From Elmis aenea (Eukaryota > Arthropoda > Insecta > Coleoptera > Elmidae), in contig OX393581.1 in assembly GCA_947652605.1 (NCBI GenBank), positions 11,164,640-11,228,639 on the forward strand: a stretch of DNA of 64,000 nucleotides. Direction: 5' to 3'. Positions 21,363 to 31,965 of this stretch are shown in pieces. The notes under the pieces were generated by a model. That model was given only the letters and a program-made list of their open reading frames with translations. It ran no database searches and had not been told where the DNA came from. The stretch's first letter is position 1; the number at the start of each line of letters is the position of its first letter. The translations under genes were made by a program, and so were the position numbers.

Positions 21363-22269
21363 AATTAAAAAATACCGAACATATTTTTTCCCTAATAATT
21401 GGCGTTAAATTTATCTTGTAAAGATAAGTTTGATGGTGCATTACTTAGATAGATACCGCTTATGATATTTAAAAAATTATCGAAACTATATTAAAAATCT
21501 TTCTGAAATTAATAACTTTATTTATTATAAGCCTATCTGCAATTTTCCAATCATCAATTTCACGTTGCAGTTAATATCTGTAGTTGTTCAACTCGTAAAT
21601 GTCGTCCAGAAACAACTAAAGCGCACTTATTAAGAATGTGTCAACGTACGCAATTTATATGTCGTGCAGACATAAACCAAGTGAAATATCAGAACTTGAT
21701 AGGTAATATAAGCACTTAAGCGTCCATTTTACCTTCACAATCCGATCGTAAAGGATAAAACATCGTTTATATCGTGGTTGAAACGGCTTAATAATACATA
21801 GTTACACCCCGTTGGGGATTAATAAATCGAGTTGTGGTTTCGCGGCAGATGTGATTCGAACTCGCTGTGAATCAAAAATACATTAAACTCTTTATTACAA
21901 TACCATTTTGTGACATGTTTTCCCCTGCCATTGATTTTTTATTTGTTCGAATGCACCCTACATAGTTGCGGCGTGTGTTACATTAACTTGTTAACAATAA
22001 TACGAAATAAAAGTCGAGGTTTTGGCTGTCGACTTACGGATAAAAATTATCAAAGTAGGTTGTTGCTCGAGGTAGCAATTTGAAATGTGGTTAATTTGAA
22101 TTAAATTTTGCTGTGGGTATATTTTACTTGAATCGAGGTCAAAATTTTACAAACAAAGTACCGTGATATCAAAAACTTTTGCCAAGGAATGGAAAACTGC
22201 CGTCTTAGCTAATCATCCTTTTGTCAAAATTTTGTCAAAGTTTGTCAAGTTACGTCCTATACTGCCATC
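21363..22269. other. unassigned spacer
   Basis: No repeat boundaries or coding motifs recognised. The segment 21560-22260 is richer in CG-containing words than its surroundings and could be single-copy host DNA. Confidence 0.45.
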
Positions 22270-22572
22270 ATCTCAGTTCCGAATTAAACCAGCGCGGGAC
22301 CTGTAGCAAATGTTACCAATGTATGATAATAAAATAAAACACAACTTTTACAAACAAACTTTTCTCGATTTAATGTGAGCAGTATCTCCGCGTCTGTGCT
22401 CTAATGAGAAAAATTAAAATTAAAAATTTTTTCAGAAAATTTATCTTTTGCTGAAAAAAATTATTTAAACCGAAATTTAACAAGCTAAATATTTTCTGCT
22501 CTAAGCGCGGCGTCTCCAGAAACACGGGGCCCGTAGCATTTGCTACTTCTGCTATATGGCTAATCCGGCAAA
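22270..22572. repeat. dispersed repeat with GCTCTAAGCGCGG core (copy 2)
   Basis: Shares CGCGTCTGTGCTCTAATGA, CTTTTGCTGAAAAAA, TTTCTGCTCTAAGCGCGG, TTTGCTACTTCTGCT and TATGGCTAATCCGGCA with 15210-15376. It starts GCGCGGGACCTGTAGCAAATG near 22291, an inverted echo of the CCCGTAGCATTTGC block near its end, so the copy may be a small foldback unit. Confidence 0.7.
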
Positions 22573-22739
22573 TGTGTTAATAATTCTAAAGATAAAATAA
22601 TAATAAATTGCATGTTAAAAAATTCAAATAAAAGACTTAACTGTTTATTTAAAAAAACAGCCAAATTAAAGTAACTGTTAAAAATGTCAAGACTGAACTG
22701 TTTATTAACAAAAAAAAACCCAAATTTAAGTAACTGTTG

Positions 22740-23170
22740 AAATTGTCCTCCGCCTTATTGGATGCACAACTTTGAAAGCATATTCTTCGACCATTCTTTG
22801 TTCCAGTTTTTGGAAATTAGCTACAGGAGTTCTAAATATACTTTTTTTTTGAGTACAGGAACACAAAATAGTACATAATGTTGATCACACAACCTTGGAA
22901 GTCACTCAACTTATGAATGCAAACTTATCAGCCGTTCACCAAAAAAACTCGCGTAGAAAAGCTATAGTTTCTCGTGTCGAATGTGCTGTTGCACCGTCCT
23001 GCTAAAGAAAGCCATGCTAAAGTTCTTCATCATGTAGTTGTTGAACAAATTTAGTCAACATGTTGTTCTGTTGCTCTCAGCATTGCCGATAAAATTAAAG
23101 AAAAAACGGGCCTAATTATTCTTCTGCGAAAAACTGCCATCCGATCACCAATTTTCTGAGCATGTAATGG
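22740..23170 (-). pseudogene. DD41D/DUF4817-type transposase remnant
   Basis: The minus strand shows FVQQLHDEEL, then LQQDGATAHSTRETIAFLRE then FFGERLIS, the second catalytic aspartate block (QQDGATAHTA) of mariner-superfamily transposases. A later block, TPVANFQKLEQRM, fits the C-terminal tail. The SPDL block in between is missing, and stops and frameshifts are frequent. Terminal repeats were not found. Confidence 0.65.
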
Positions 23171-23984
23171 TGATTTAACAAAAATATGCGGATAATCAGT
23201 GCATATTTTGATATTTGAATCCTAAACATACCAGAATAAAATAGCGCAATTGACGCTTAGATTATGTTCCAAAAGTATTTCAATTAAACTTTTTTATAAA
23301 CGAAAATAAACCCAACCAAATTATTACCTGCGTTGAATGTTTAATTAATTTCCAACAACCTGAGTGTAACCACTTCGGAAACAACCGACCAACTGTATTT
23401 TTACATCTTATTTACGGTTTCCAGACTTTGCATTAGTATTTAGTACCGAAATATTTGCAATTCTATGAGATATAATGTTCTCGCTATAAATTCCAAACAT
23501 TTTACATAAAATTAAAGTTAAAATACTAGTAAGAGAAGAATGAAAGTAGGATACATCATGTTATCGTTCAGTGAAAAGAAGGATTTAAAAACTTTGTTAT
23601 GATATTTTTTCCCTCAAGAAGGTTACTACTCCCAAATAAGTTAAATTGTAACGAAGGACAAGTTTAAATAAGAAAATTTCGGTTCTATTAGAACAAACAA
23701 TTCAAATTAATTTAAATAGCCACTTTTTTATTATTATTAACTATATCTTGTAGGTAGTAAGAGATAAGTTTTTTTTTTGAGACTCTTGTCTTTTAAATAA
23801 TAAATAATAAGATTAGTATTGACGAAGAGAAGAGGGTATTGAACTGGTCTAACAATCAGAAAAGGGATTCTTCGAAAAGCAATAAGTGATTTTTAAATAA
23901 ACCTATTTATAGTAATAAATAAATTACCCAAATATTACAGGGATTTATAAACTCTTTATTGCAATTTTATTTAAAAAACTTATT
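23171..23984. other. unassigned spacer
   Basis: AT-rich; nothing supported. Confidence 0.5.
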
Positions 23985-23995
23985 ACTTTCGAAAC

Positions 23996-25269
23996 GTCAT
24001 CTAGTTGTGAGTCAGATCCATTCATGATGCAGATGCTGCAAAGCATGATGAAAATGATGGACCAAATAAATTACAGGCTCGAGTAACTAGAAACGAGAGA
24101 TATCGACGCTATTTTAAAGAAAAAATAAATAATGGAACAGCAAGACCTACGGATTGCCGTATGGCACAAAGGACTGATACATAAAATTAACAAAACGCTG
24201 TCTCAGCAAAATGTAGAGATCTTAACATCATACATCTCTGACAGACTCTACAGAATAAAACAAGAAGATGAATATTCCGACTTGAAGGGGATTAAAACCA
24301 GGCCTACCACAGGGTAGCGTCCTTGGTCATGTATTTTATCTGTTATACACTAGTGATATATCAGTACTGGAAGAAGTTACTGTAGCCACATTTGAAGACG
24401 ACACTACTACTTGCAGTAGGCAACCAGGAAACATACACTGGAGAGTTGCAAACAGCCAGTAAAGTAATGCTCAACTGGACCAAACAATGGGAAATTAAGC
24501 TTAACGAGCTTAAGTCCATCTATGTCAGTTTTACAAATAAAAGGATAACGGATCCACTGCCACTTAATATAAATGGGACTATAGTGCCATATGAAAATCA
24601 AGCGAAATATCTTGGCATGAGCCTTGACGCAAACTGCGATGGAAAGAACATGTTAAAAAGAAAAAAAAACGAACTTAATCTAAAATACTGACAGTACTTC
24701 TGGCTTTTTGGAAGATATTCCAAATTATCATTATATAATAAGATCCTAATATACAAACATGTCCTGAAACCGGTGTGGCTTTACGGTATTTAACTTTGGG
24801 GTTGCACCAAAGACAGCAATTTTACATATATCCAGACTTTCCAAAACAGTGCTCCGTAATATGGTAAACGCTCCATGGTACGTTCGCAACAGTGATCTTC
24901 ATCGAGATCTAGGTATACCAATGGTTAAGGAAGAAATGAAAAGGTTTGCTGGTAAACACGAAGCCAGACTCCACCATCATGAGAATGCAGAAGCTCTTCA
25001 ACTGCTGGACAACCAACATCTTGTCCGAAGATTGAAGAGGACCAAGCCCTTTGAACTCGTGTAGTGTGTTTTGTGTAAAAAGCAGAGCATAGTGCGCGAG
25101 TGAAAGTGCAAACACTATAGTCAGAACAATCTAGATGACATCAATGGATGGACTCTAGTTGTTAAGTATTTAGTTTTCAAGATTTATTAGAAAAAAATTG
25201 ATGGTTGGCCTATTAGACCAGTATTAATAAGTGAAACACCGTAAGTGTTAACCCAAAAAAAAAAAAAAA
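23996..25269 (+). mobile_element. Jockey-type LINE, internally deleted, perfect 11-bp TSD
   Basis: ACTTTCGAAAC at 23985-23995 is repeated at 25270-25280, directly after a poly-A tract of about 17 (25254-25270). The element begins with sequence reading DPFMMQMLQSMMKMMDQINY, a coiled-coil-like tail suited to ORF1, then passes at about 24130 straight into RT (RIAVWHKGLIHKI). Most of ORF1, the endonuclease and the first RT blocks are deleted. Confidence 0.85.
24132..25064 (+). pseudogene. Jockey RT fragment with altered catalytic box
   Basis: Blocks in order: VWHKGLIHKINKTL, LTSYISDRLYRIKQ, then after a frameshift GSVLGHVFYLLYTSDIS, VATFEDDTTTL, INGTIVPYENQAKYLGMSLD, and near the end MLRNMVNAPWYVRN and RRLKRTKPFEL. 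This is the arrangement of Jockey-clade RT and C-terminus, with LLKSYLSDR, GVPQGSVLGP and KYLGM motifs. The FADD box reads FEDD, and GPVLY reads GHVFY. There are several frame breaks, so it is inactive. Confidence 0.85.
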
Positions 25270-25339
25270 ACTTTCGAAACTTCACAAAACTTAATATCTT
25301 CCAACTGTATAAAATTGTTTAAAAAAATTCAAAGCTTTA

Positions 25340-25735
25340 CAGGGTGTTTCAGAAAGATTAGTAAATATTTTAGGAGCTAGTAGTGTAAAATGAAAACATT
25401 CATTTGTTTTAGTATTGTGATAAAATATTATGAGATAAGAGAAGAATATACAACAAAATTAACGAAGAAAAATCATAAATATTAAATCTGGTATGTATCT
25501 AGTTAACAACAACGCTTTTATTGTTAATTTTGCAACAAGCAAGAAAGTAAACACAATTCGTATATTAACTATAACAAATTCAAGAATTTTGCGTCATAAA
25601 TCTAGTGAAGTAGAGGTTTCAACTGGAAATAAACTTAGCACTTCTCGTAGTTTAATTACTTTCAGTATTGTAGCAGATGCCTTGTACGGTTCAGTTTTAT
25701 TTCATCTGTTTTCTAATTTTGAACAATGTATACAG
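25340..25735. mobile_element. one-ended mariner-like terminus
   Basis: CAGGGTGTTTCAGAAAGATT follows TA (25338-25339). No matching right end is visible downstream, so the extent is arbitrary. An 81-codon frame at 25493-25738 is not recognisable. Confidence 0.4.
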
Positions 25736-26673
25736 TGATCAGTACTTCGGCTGTAGCTCAACCAGCTCATAAATTAACACATAATAACTCAGGTCGGATT
25801 CGTTGTTGCGGAAAACGTGGAATGCGCTGGCGGGCATTGCAATCGGAAAATATTTTGTATTGCAATGTGGAAGAACGTTAATAATTACTGTGGTTCGTTC
25901 GGCGGCGCTTGTAAATTACGCTGCCGTCATAATGATTTATCAATGAGATAAACAAACGCGAATAATTTTTTAAAATTAAGAGAATAAATAAACGGAAAAG
26001 TAATCTAAGACGGGGTTGGCTTACTTTCTTGAGAAATAATTTGAAATTATTACACTTTGCCCGTTATTTACAAAGATGCTTCGTCCCTGACCGCCTCGGC
26101 GTCCAACCCCTTATCGAGTTTTTTACTTGTTCTGTACAAAATAAAGTAATTTACAGCAACATAATTCATGAGTTATGATCGAAATGTCTAGAACTTTTGC
26201 TTTATCAGTTTAATTAAACCATAGTGGGGCAGTTCGAAACATATGTAGAGCGGCAGCTTTAAGAGAATTCCAAGCTAGCGATATCAGTTTAAAAGAATAT
26301 TACTTGGTTTTTATAATAGTTGATTGAAGTCCTTCAACGTCTAAAGTTCTTTAATCCAGTTATAGAATTCTAAAAACAACTTATTTGGTTTAGATTTAGC
26401 ACCATAGGGCAAAACTTGATTCGTGTTCATAATATTGTGTATTAAAAGTTGGTACTTAGGGTGAAAATTAAAAACGGAACCTTAAAGAAGAATGCTGACA
26501 GAAAATCTATTATTTTTAGCTTAAAATTTGAAGTCAATAAATTTATTGTAGGCAAACACAGCAGTTGCAGTTATGAAATAAATTTAATGCGCGAAGCGCA
26601 TGGGATTCTAGGAAACCGCTGGCGATAGAAAGTTGATTAAATTAGCAAAGAATTGAGTTTCTACATGTACGAA
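25736..26673. other. unassigned, possibly single-copy DNA
   Basis: Less AT-rich than most of the window, especially 25790-25930 and 26040-26110, with no recognisable transposon motif. I see no open frame of note. It is one of the better candidates for host non-repetitive sequence. Confidence 0.4.
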
Positions 26674-26935
26674 CAGGGCCGGTTTTACAATGGGCGTTTA
26701 CACTAATTTCTAATTTCTTCAGAATTTGATAGATTTGGTGTTCAGAATATCATATGTGAAGTTAAAATTGTTTAAATCAACTTCGTTTATTTATTATTAA
26801 CGATTAAAGTTTTCCCGCGGCAAGTTGCGCCGTAAACGGCTTGAACGATGCGCACGAGAAATGACGTCACACTCCGTACGTGCTCCTCGATGACGCAAAT
26901 CACACGTGTGTGCTTGTTGTAAATATAACGCAACC

Positions 26936-27136
26936 ATGTCGTCGTACAGAAGAAAGTGGTGTTTTGTGCCTGAATGTAAGTCCACTTCTACAAAAAACCC
27001 AGAAAATTTGTTTTTTGCTGTTCCGGATAATTCCACCAAAAGAAAAAAATGGTTTGATGCAGCAAGACGTTGTATTTCCGACGTAAGCGAAAAAACTAAA
27101 TTATATTGTTGCGAAGACCATTTAAAATTTGAATAA
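26936..27136 (+). CDS. THAP zinc-finger domain protein, short
   Basis: From the ATG at 26936 the frame begins MSSYRRKWCFVPECKSTS, then NLFFAVPDN, KKWFDAARR and LYCCEDHLKFE before a stop. Cys-x4-Cys near the start, the FxVP and W residues, and Cys-x2-His near the end fit the C2CH signature of THAP DNA-binding domains (about 60 residues here against the usual 80-90). The stop comes straight after the CEDH motif, so the rest of the protein, including any transposase, is missing or lies in an unrecognised exon. An upstream in-frame ATG at 26906 would add ten residues, MCACCKYNAT; the start at 26936 suits the family better. Probably the first exon of a transposon gene. Confidence 0.72.
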   Translation: MSSYRRKWCFVPECKSTSTKNPENLFFAVPDNSTKRKKWFDAARRCISDVSEKTKLYCCEDHLKFE

Positions 27137-27540
27137 ACTAAAAAATATATTAAATAGTATTTATGCAAAAAAAATACACTAAAGTGAAAAACATTATCAT
27201 TAAGCATTATCATTAGCATTAAGCATTAATCATATGGCAATAATATGTAATATGAAGCAGCCTATTACTTTCCAACAAAAAAATCTGCAGTTTTAAACAA
27301 CACTTATTTGTAGTATTCTATTTGGTGCATGTTTATGTTTGATTAAAAATGCTGATTAGTCTTAAAGCACTGTTGCTTCGTTTATGAAATTTGTATTATA
27401 TTTATACTGAACTAACAGTGCTTGTTTTACAAAAAGCCATATACCTTTTTTTATATGATCTAAGCATAAAACTGATAACATTCAAAACTTATAAGTGTAA
27501 ATTAATATGGTAGAATCATTGAATTGAACATTATCTACTA

Positions 27541-27738
27541 TTAAATAAACGAAAAGTTGCTGGTTTTCAAACAGGTTTATTCGTTGCAAATTCTTTTTTT
27601 AAAAAAGATTCGACATGTTCGCCGATGTTATTTTATCGGCATCCTCAGGGCTAAAAATTATATTTCGGATCTTAAAAAAAAAAAAGAATTTGCAACGAAT
27701 AAACCTGTTTGAAAACCAGCAACTTTGCGTTTATTTAA
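27541..27738 (-). repeat. palindrome with a hammerhead-like motif in the loop
   Basis: The arms, TTAAATAAACG, AAAGTTGCTGGTTTTCAAAC, AGGTTTATTCGTTGCAAATT, return as a near-exact reverse complement (27672-27738). On the minus strand the loop contains CTGAGGA, TGCCGAT, an 8-nt loop, ATCGGCG, AACATGTCGAATC. CTGANGA followed by a paired helix II and GAA(A)CATGTCG is the layout of Penelope-associated hammerheads. GAAA reads GAAC here. The flanks AAGATCCGA and TCGAATCTT can pair with one mismatch. Confidence 0.55.
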
Positions 27739-28347
27739 CCTATAATCAAACAACAGGAGAAACCAACTTTATCAATTATCTACTATTATATATAGCCCAT
27801 ATTTTATTTAACTCGAGTTTAAGATTAATTTTGTAAGTTTTTTAGATATAGCTATGACTAAAAGAGTAGTAGATACATTTTTTTAATGTTTACAATCACC
27901 TATTATTAAACAATAAACGGAAACATACTTTTTGTTCATATTTTCACCTGTTAAATGACCTTAGTAATATCGAATTATTTCTACAAAATAATTAATTTAC
28001 TTACACAGTTGCTTTTGTTTTATAATGAAATATACACTAAACTAACAACTAGTTAAAACCTCTCGCAATACTGTATACGTAAAGAATATTTGAACACAAA
28101 TATGCCTGGTCCAGGAATGTCATATTTGTTTATGTTAAAAACACTTAAGATATGTTGTGAAGCCACCCTGAGGGGTCTCGGGGTTGACTTGAGATCATTC
28201 TTTTGCTAATACTGTTAAAAGGCAGTACTGTTTGTATTTTATTCATTATAATAAATTGTAATTGTTGTTCGATTACGTTTATTATTTACAATCGACGGCC
28301 AAAGTACGCCCCTGCGGCGTCTTCGTCGCGCGCTTCGCGCCTAACAT

Positions 28348-28500
28348 ACCTAATAATAATAATAATCTTTATTTGTTCTGAATATCCCAAAAAAAGGTGT
28401 AGAACTTGTCACAATAATAATTTACGTACATTGCAATAATATACATAGTTAATAAAAGAAAAAACATATTATATTAAAATATATAACAACTTGTCATTAT
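28348..28500 (-). repeat. possible LINE 3' end with (TAA)n tail
   Basis: TAATAATAATAATAATCTTTATTTGTTCTGAAT resembles, in layout, the (TAA)n boundary of the LINE at 55267. It would be the 3' end of a short minus-strand insertion. No coding part is present. Confidence 0.4.
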
Positions 28501-29574
28501 GCGATGCATAGGAACTAGTCCGCTGCACATGGACTGTGCGGAGAGTGACGTCACGGCCAATCACAGCGCGTTTCAGAATTTGAAATATAAAGGGCATTTT
28601 AAAAATTCATTTCTCGGAACTGGACGATTTTTTTTTAATTTTTGGTGGTTGAGAATAAACTTTATAAATCAGATTATCATTTAAAAAATATTTTATCAAG
28701 TTTTATTTTTTTGTGTAAACGCCCATTAGGCGAATCTAAGCAATTGTCTAGAGGCGTCAGGTTATGGAAGCCCAAAGTTCTTCAAAAAAATGGGAAACAA
28801 TTCATATGATTTATGTATACAAATGTATTAACGTTATTTTAAACAAAAAAATTAAAATGTTTATAATGGTGTATTATTTCAGTACTTTTTTGGGGCGGCA
28901 GTTTTAGTCTACCCAAATACCCAAATGGAGTAAAAATAACAATATCGGAGGTAATAAGGGATCAGAGGAAATAATAATCAGTACCAGCACTAACGCTATT
29001 AAGTTCATAAAAAATCATAAGCATTCATAAAAAAAAGGAATTATTATCGAAGTTAGAAGATAAAACGGGCTAGTTGACCTAGCTACACTGAAAACCCGCC
29101 CCCTTGTAACGACAGAAATTCCAAGTAATAAAATGTATGATAGGGTACCAACCATTGAATAAAATTATGAAATTTCATTTATTTTAGTCATTAAATTCTA
29201 TGCAGTTTTAAACTCCATTGTAACAGGGATTTTTCATTTGGTTTTGGGTATAAATCCCTTTCTATATTAACTAATCGACGCACAGCAATAACATTCGTCT
29301 AATCATTTTTAAATGGAGATGTACAAAAGTATATAAAATCCTTTATTATTTATATTATATTTGGGGTCTAGGCAAGGCGAGGTGCTTTTGAAGAAATTCA
29401 TAGTAATGTAAGTACGTTTTTTGTTCATGATCACTTTTGAGCTAATCGAACAAGCACCAAAAATATAAATTTATAGCATAAACTGACGTTTTTCCGTTTG
29501 TTTTTTTTTAAATTTAATTTTAGGCTGAAATTTGGTGTTACTTTTTTAGAAATAATGTGAATTTTATGTTTATA

Positions 29575-31273
29575 CAGGGTGTGTAAAAATTGGCGGAAGG
29601 GCTACACGGGGCGATGTTCTTTGTAAAATTCTAAGTCGAAAATCTTAATACGAAAATGTTGTACCATGCTTGCTGTGTCTGCAAGAGGTCCTCAAAGTTT
29701 TGACAGTTAGTCCTTTAATAGGCGTTATTATTTAATACTTGCAAATGAAAAAGCTGCAATTTGGAATAAAAATAGCTTTCGAATAGTATTTTTTTCTAGA
29801 TATTGTCTTCTTCCTTTCAAAAATTGGTGTTGAAAATATGTAAATCAGTGATTTTAATGACAATAATACATATGGCAACATTGTCATTAGCTGTCATCTC
29901 CGTTTCTCTCGTAATTATTATTTCTAGTTTGTATTAGTTATTGTTTACTGCATTGTTATTAGTTGTGTTTCTGTATTTTTCATTATCTATTGTGTTTATC
30001 CATTCATTTATTATGAATTTTACTTTTAATGAGTACGCTGATATGTAAATACATGGCATATGGTTTCTGCAATGAAAATGCAGCCTTGGCTAAAGTAGAA
30101 TATCGATTGCGTTTTCCAAACCGGAGACATCCTTCGGAAAATGTTTTTCGAAGGCTGGACCAAGGTGTTCGTGAAAGTGGTTCGTTTGTTCCAAGAAAGA
30201 TCAACGCTGGTCGACCAAGAGAAAGGTGCACAGTACAATTGGAAGATAATATTTTAAACCCAATACAAGAAGATCCCTCTACAAGTATCCGGCAGTTGGC
30301 TGAAACATTAAAAATCCCCAGCAATAAGTCGGTTCATTTTGTTCTACAAGAAAACCTATTGTATCCTTATCATGTCTCCAAAGTTCAGCCCCTTTATGAA
30401 AATGATAACATACCCCGATTAAATTTTTGCAACACTATTTTAAACAGAATTCGTGAGGATGACGGCCTCTTGAGACGTATTATTTGGAGCGACGAGTGCA
30501 TGTTTACTAGAGATGGTATGTTTAATATTCACAATACGCACTGTTGGGCTGATGGAAACCCATATACATTTCGTGAATGTGGTCACCAAATAAGGTTTTC
30601 TGTTAATGTTTGGCTGGGCATAATAAACCATAGGATTATTGGACCGATTTACCTTCCAAACCGTCTTGACGCTGTTGAATACCTCAATGTTTTGGAACAA
30701 GTCATTGACGATATGCCGTTGAACATACGACCAAATATGCTGTTCATGCATGATGGAGCTCCAGCTCATTTTGCTCGAAATGTAAGAGAGTGGTTGGAAG
30801 AAAACTTTCCAAACAGATGGATTGGTCGTGGCGGTCCCATATCCTGGCCTGCGAGATCTCCCGATCTCAATCCATTAGATTTCTTTGTTTGGGGCTTTAT
30901 TAAACAAAAAGTTTATGCAACGCCTCCGCCAAATGCCAAAGAAGTTAAAAACAGGATTAATACGGCGGTTTTACAAATAACACCAGAAAAACTGGAGCGA
31001 GTAATGCAGACGATACCTAAAAGATTGCAGCTATGTTTACGCACTAACGGCTATCAGTTCGAACAATTATTATAAATACCTTAGTAAAAATTGCTAATAA
31101 AAAATGTCTAAACGCAAATCAATGGATGCAGTGTTGCCAAATTTTTTTTTTTTTAAATGGCTCCTGAGGCCATAGGAAGCATGGTACAACATTTTCGTAA
31201 TAAGATTTTCGACTTAGAATTTTACGAAGAACATCGCCCCGTGTAGCCCTTCCGCCAATTTTTACACACCCTG
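29575..31273 (+). mobile_element. nearly intact DD41D mariner transposon
   Basis: TA duplications at 29573-29574 and 31274-31275. Terminal inverted repeats of about 100 bp begin CAGGGTGTGTAAAAATTGGC and run through GGCTACACGGGGCGATGTTC to the AAAATGTTGTACCATGCT block, with few differences between the ends. Length is 1699 bp with one transposase gene in the centre. It inserted into a hAT-like repeat. Deletion relatives are at 38117-38612 and 49390-49472. It is the only nearly complete autonomous candidate in the window. Confidence 0.94.
30029..31075 (+). CDS. Tc1/mariner superfamily transposase, DD41D type
   Basis: A 348-codon uninterrupted frame. Residues 10-55 are DUF4817-like (YGFCNENAALAKVEYRLRFP, then PSENVFRRL and ESGSF). 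A second helix-turn-helix follows (STSIRQLAETLKIP). Catalytic blocks: IIWSDECMF with the first Asp, FMHDGAPAHFARNV with the second, WPARSPDLNPLDFFVWG with the third; counting residues gives 41 between the second and third. The end reads YQFEQLL. The family cuts and pastes DNA at TA. The start is odd: just upstream, ATG at 30013 opens MNFTFNEYADM and then hits a stop, while EYADM is expected to run into the YGFC region. A small indel near 30045 probably moved the original start out of frame, so the annotated Met (MSTLICKYMAYGFC) may be secondary. The protein otherwise looks intact; activity is untested. Confidence 0.93.
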   Translation: MSTLICKYMAYGFCNENAALAKVEYRLRFPNRRHPSENVFRRLDQGVRESGSFVPRKINAGRPRERCTVQLEDNILNPIQEDPSTSIRQLAETLKIPSNKSVHFVLQENLLYPYHVSKVQPLYENDNIPRLNFCNTILNRIREDDGLLRRIIWSDECMFTRDGMFNIHNTHCWADGNPYTFRECGHQIRFSVNVWLGIINHRIIGPIYLPNRLDAVEYLNVLEQVIDDMPLNIRPNMLFMHDGAPAHFARNVREWLEENFPNRWIGRGGPISWPARSPDLNPLDFFVWGFIKQKVYATPPPNAKEVKNRINTAVLQITPEKLERVMQTIPKRLQLCLRTNGYQFEQLL

Positions 31274-31478
31274 TATTAATATTATTACTTTTTTATAATT
31301 TTGCTTAATATAGGTACTTAATGTGTATGTGTAACTTCACCTAAATGGAAACCATAAGTAATACTTTTTAACCTTATTAAAAATAAATTCAGGGGGGTGG
31401 GGGCGATCTGTTTTAAAAAAAAATAAAAATCAGAAAAGGTTCTGCCGTTTACCTGTAATTTTGGGTTATTCTATTTGA

Positions 31479-31965
31479 TAGTACAACTTCAATTCTTTTA
31501 TTTTTTACTCAAAAACTGCAGCTTTTGCGGTTAAAGTTAAATAATTACAAAATATTCTTAATAAATTAAGCTTTCAAGAAAACAGGGGTCGCACAAAAAT
31601 CACACTTTTCAGCCTCTTGGCTTGGATTAGGAGATCATTGAAAATATTTCTGTGGAAAACCTTTTAGTAAGTAAAATTTATCTATCAAAGGTCTTTTCCA
31701 CATGTTTCCTTTGAGAAATAAAATGAAAACCTACTTTCATCGTTTCGCTCTATGGTTGAGTAACACCCAAAGAAGACGTTTTAGGGACAAAAATATATGG
31801 AAGTTCCCCTTGAATTTTGATAAAGAATTACATCCCGAAGTTTTTAGCAATATTTATGAATCACCCTGTATATAGACACATACGCACATCCAGACAATAT
31901 ATAGGAGTGCCCAAATTTTCTTTGCCTAAACGAGCTAGATACCTTCGCGCCGGCCCTGTGTACGA
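31479..31965. mobile_element. right-end mariner fragment plus CCGGCCCTG terminus
   Basis: ATTTATGAATCACCCTG ends at 31868 before TA and looks like the right end of a mariner-type element whose left end I cannot find. Then CGCGCCGGCCCTGTG (about 31950-31964) resembles the complement of the CAGGGCCGG terminus at 26674. No genes. Confidence 0.45.

Larger units (their letters stand above)
26691..28725. mobile_element. THAP-domain DNA transposon remnant
   Basis: Terminal repeats TGGGCGTTTACAC (26691-26703) and the exact complement GTGTAAACGCCCA (28713-28725). A GC-rich, CG-containing region lies inside each end, each with a TGACGTCA palindrome (about 26862 and 28547); the right one is followed by CCAATCA. 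The element encodes a THAP finger. I cannot read a clear target duplication: ACAA on the left, TTAG on the right. THAP domains occur in P and Kolobok transposons, but family assignment is open. The interior contains later insertions. Confidence 0.65.
26674..28760. mobile_element. outer repeat with CAGGGCCGG end, split by a THAP element
   Basis: CAGGGCCGGTTTTACAA at 26674-26690 is followed, 2 kb later, by TTAGGCGAATCTAAGCAATT and TGTCTAGAGGCG at 28726-28760, which read as one continuous repeat end once the inner element is removed. A similar CCGGCCCTGTG terminus occurs at about 31955. Classification as hAT-like rests only on the CAGGG start. Confidence 0.45.
28880..31478. mobile_element. hAT-like dispersed repeat, copy split by a DD41D mariner
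   Basis: 28880-29572 and 31276 to about 31478 together match, in reverse orientation, the complete copy at 60601-61772, including the TAGTCTACCCAAATACCCAA-type start, the GGGCTAGTTGACC block and, after the mariner, the AATGGAAACCATAAGTA and GGTTCTGCCGT blocks. The terminal CAGTGGCGTAG is missing on the left side here. Confidence 0.82.

Noticed and set aside
28499..28684. 61-codon plus frame across the right end of the THAP element
   Set aside because: It spans promoter-like and terminal sequence of the transposon and has no motif.
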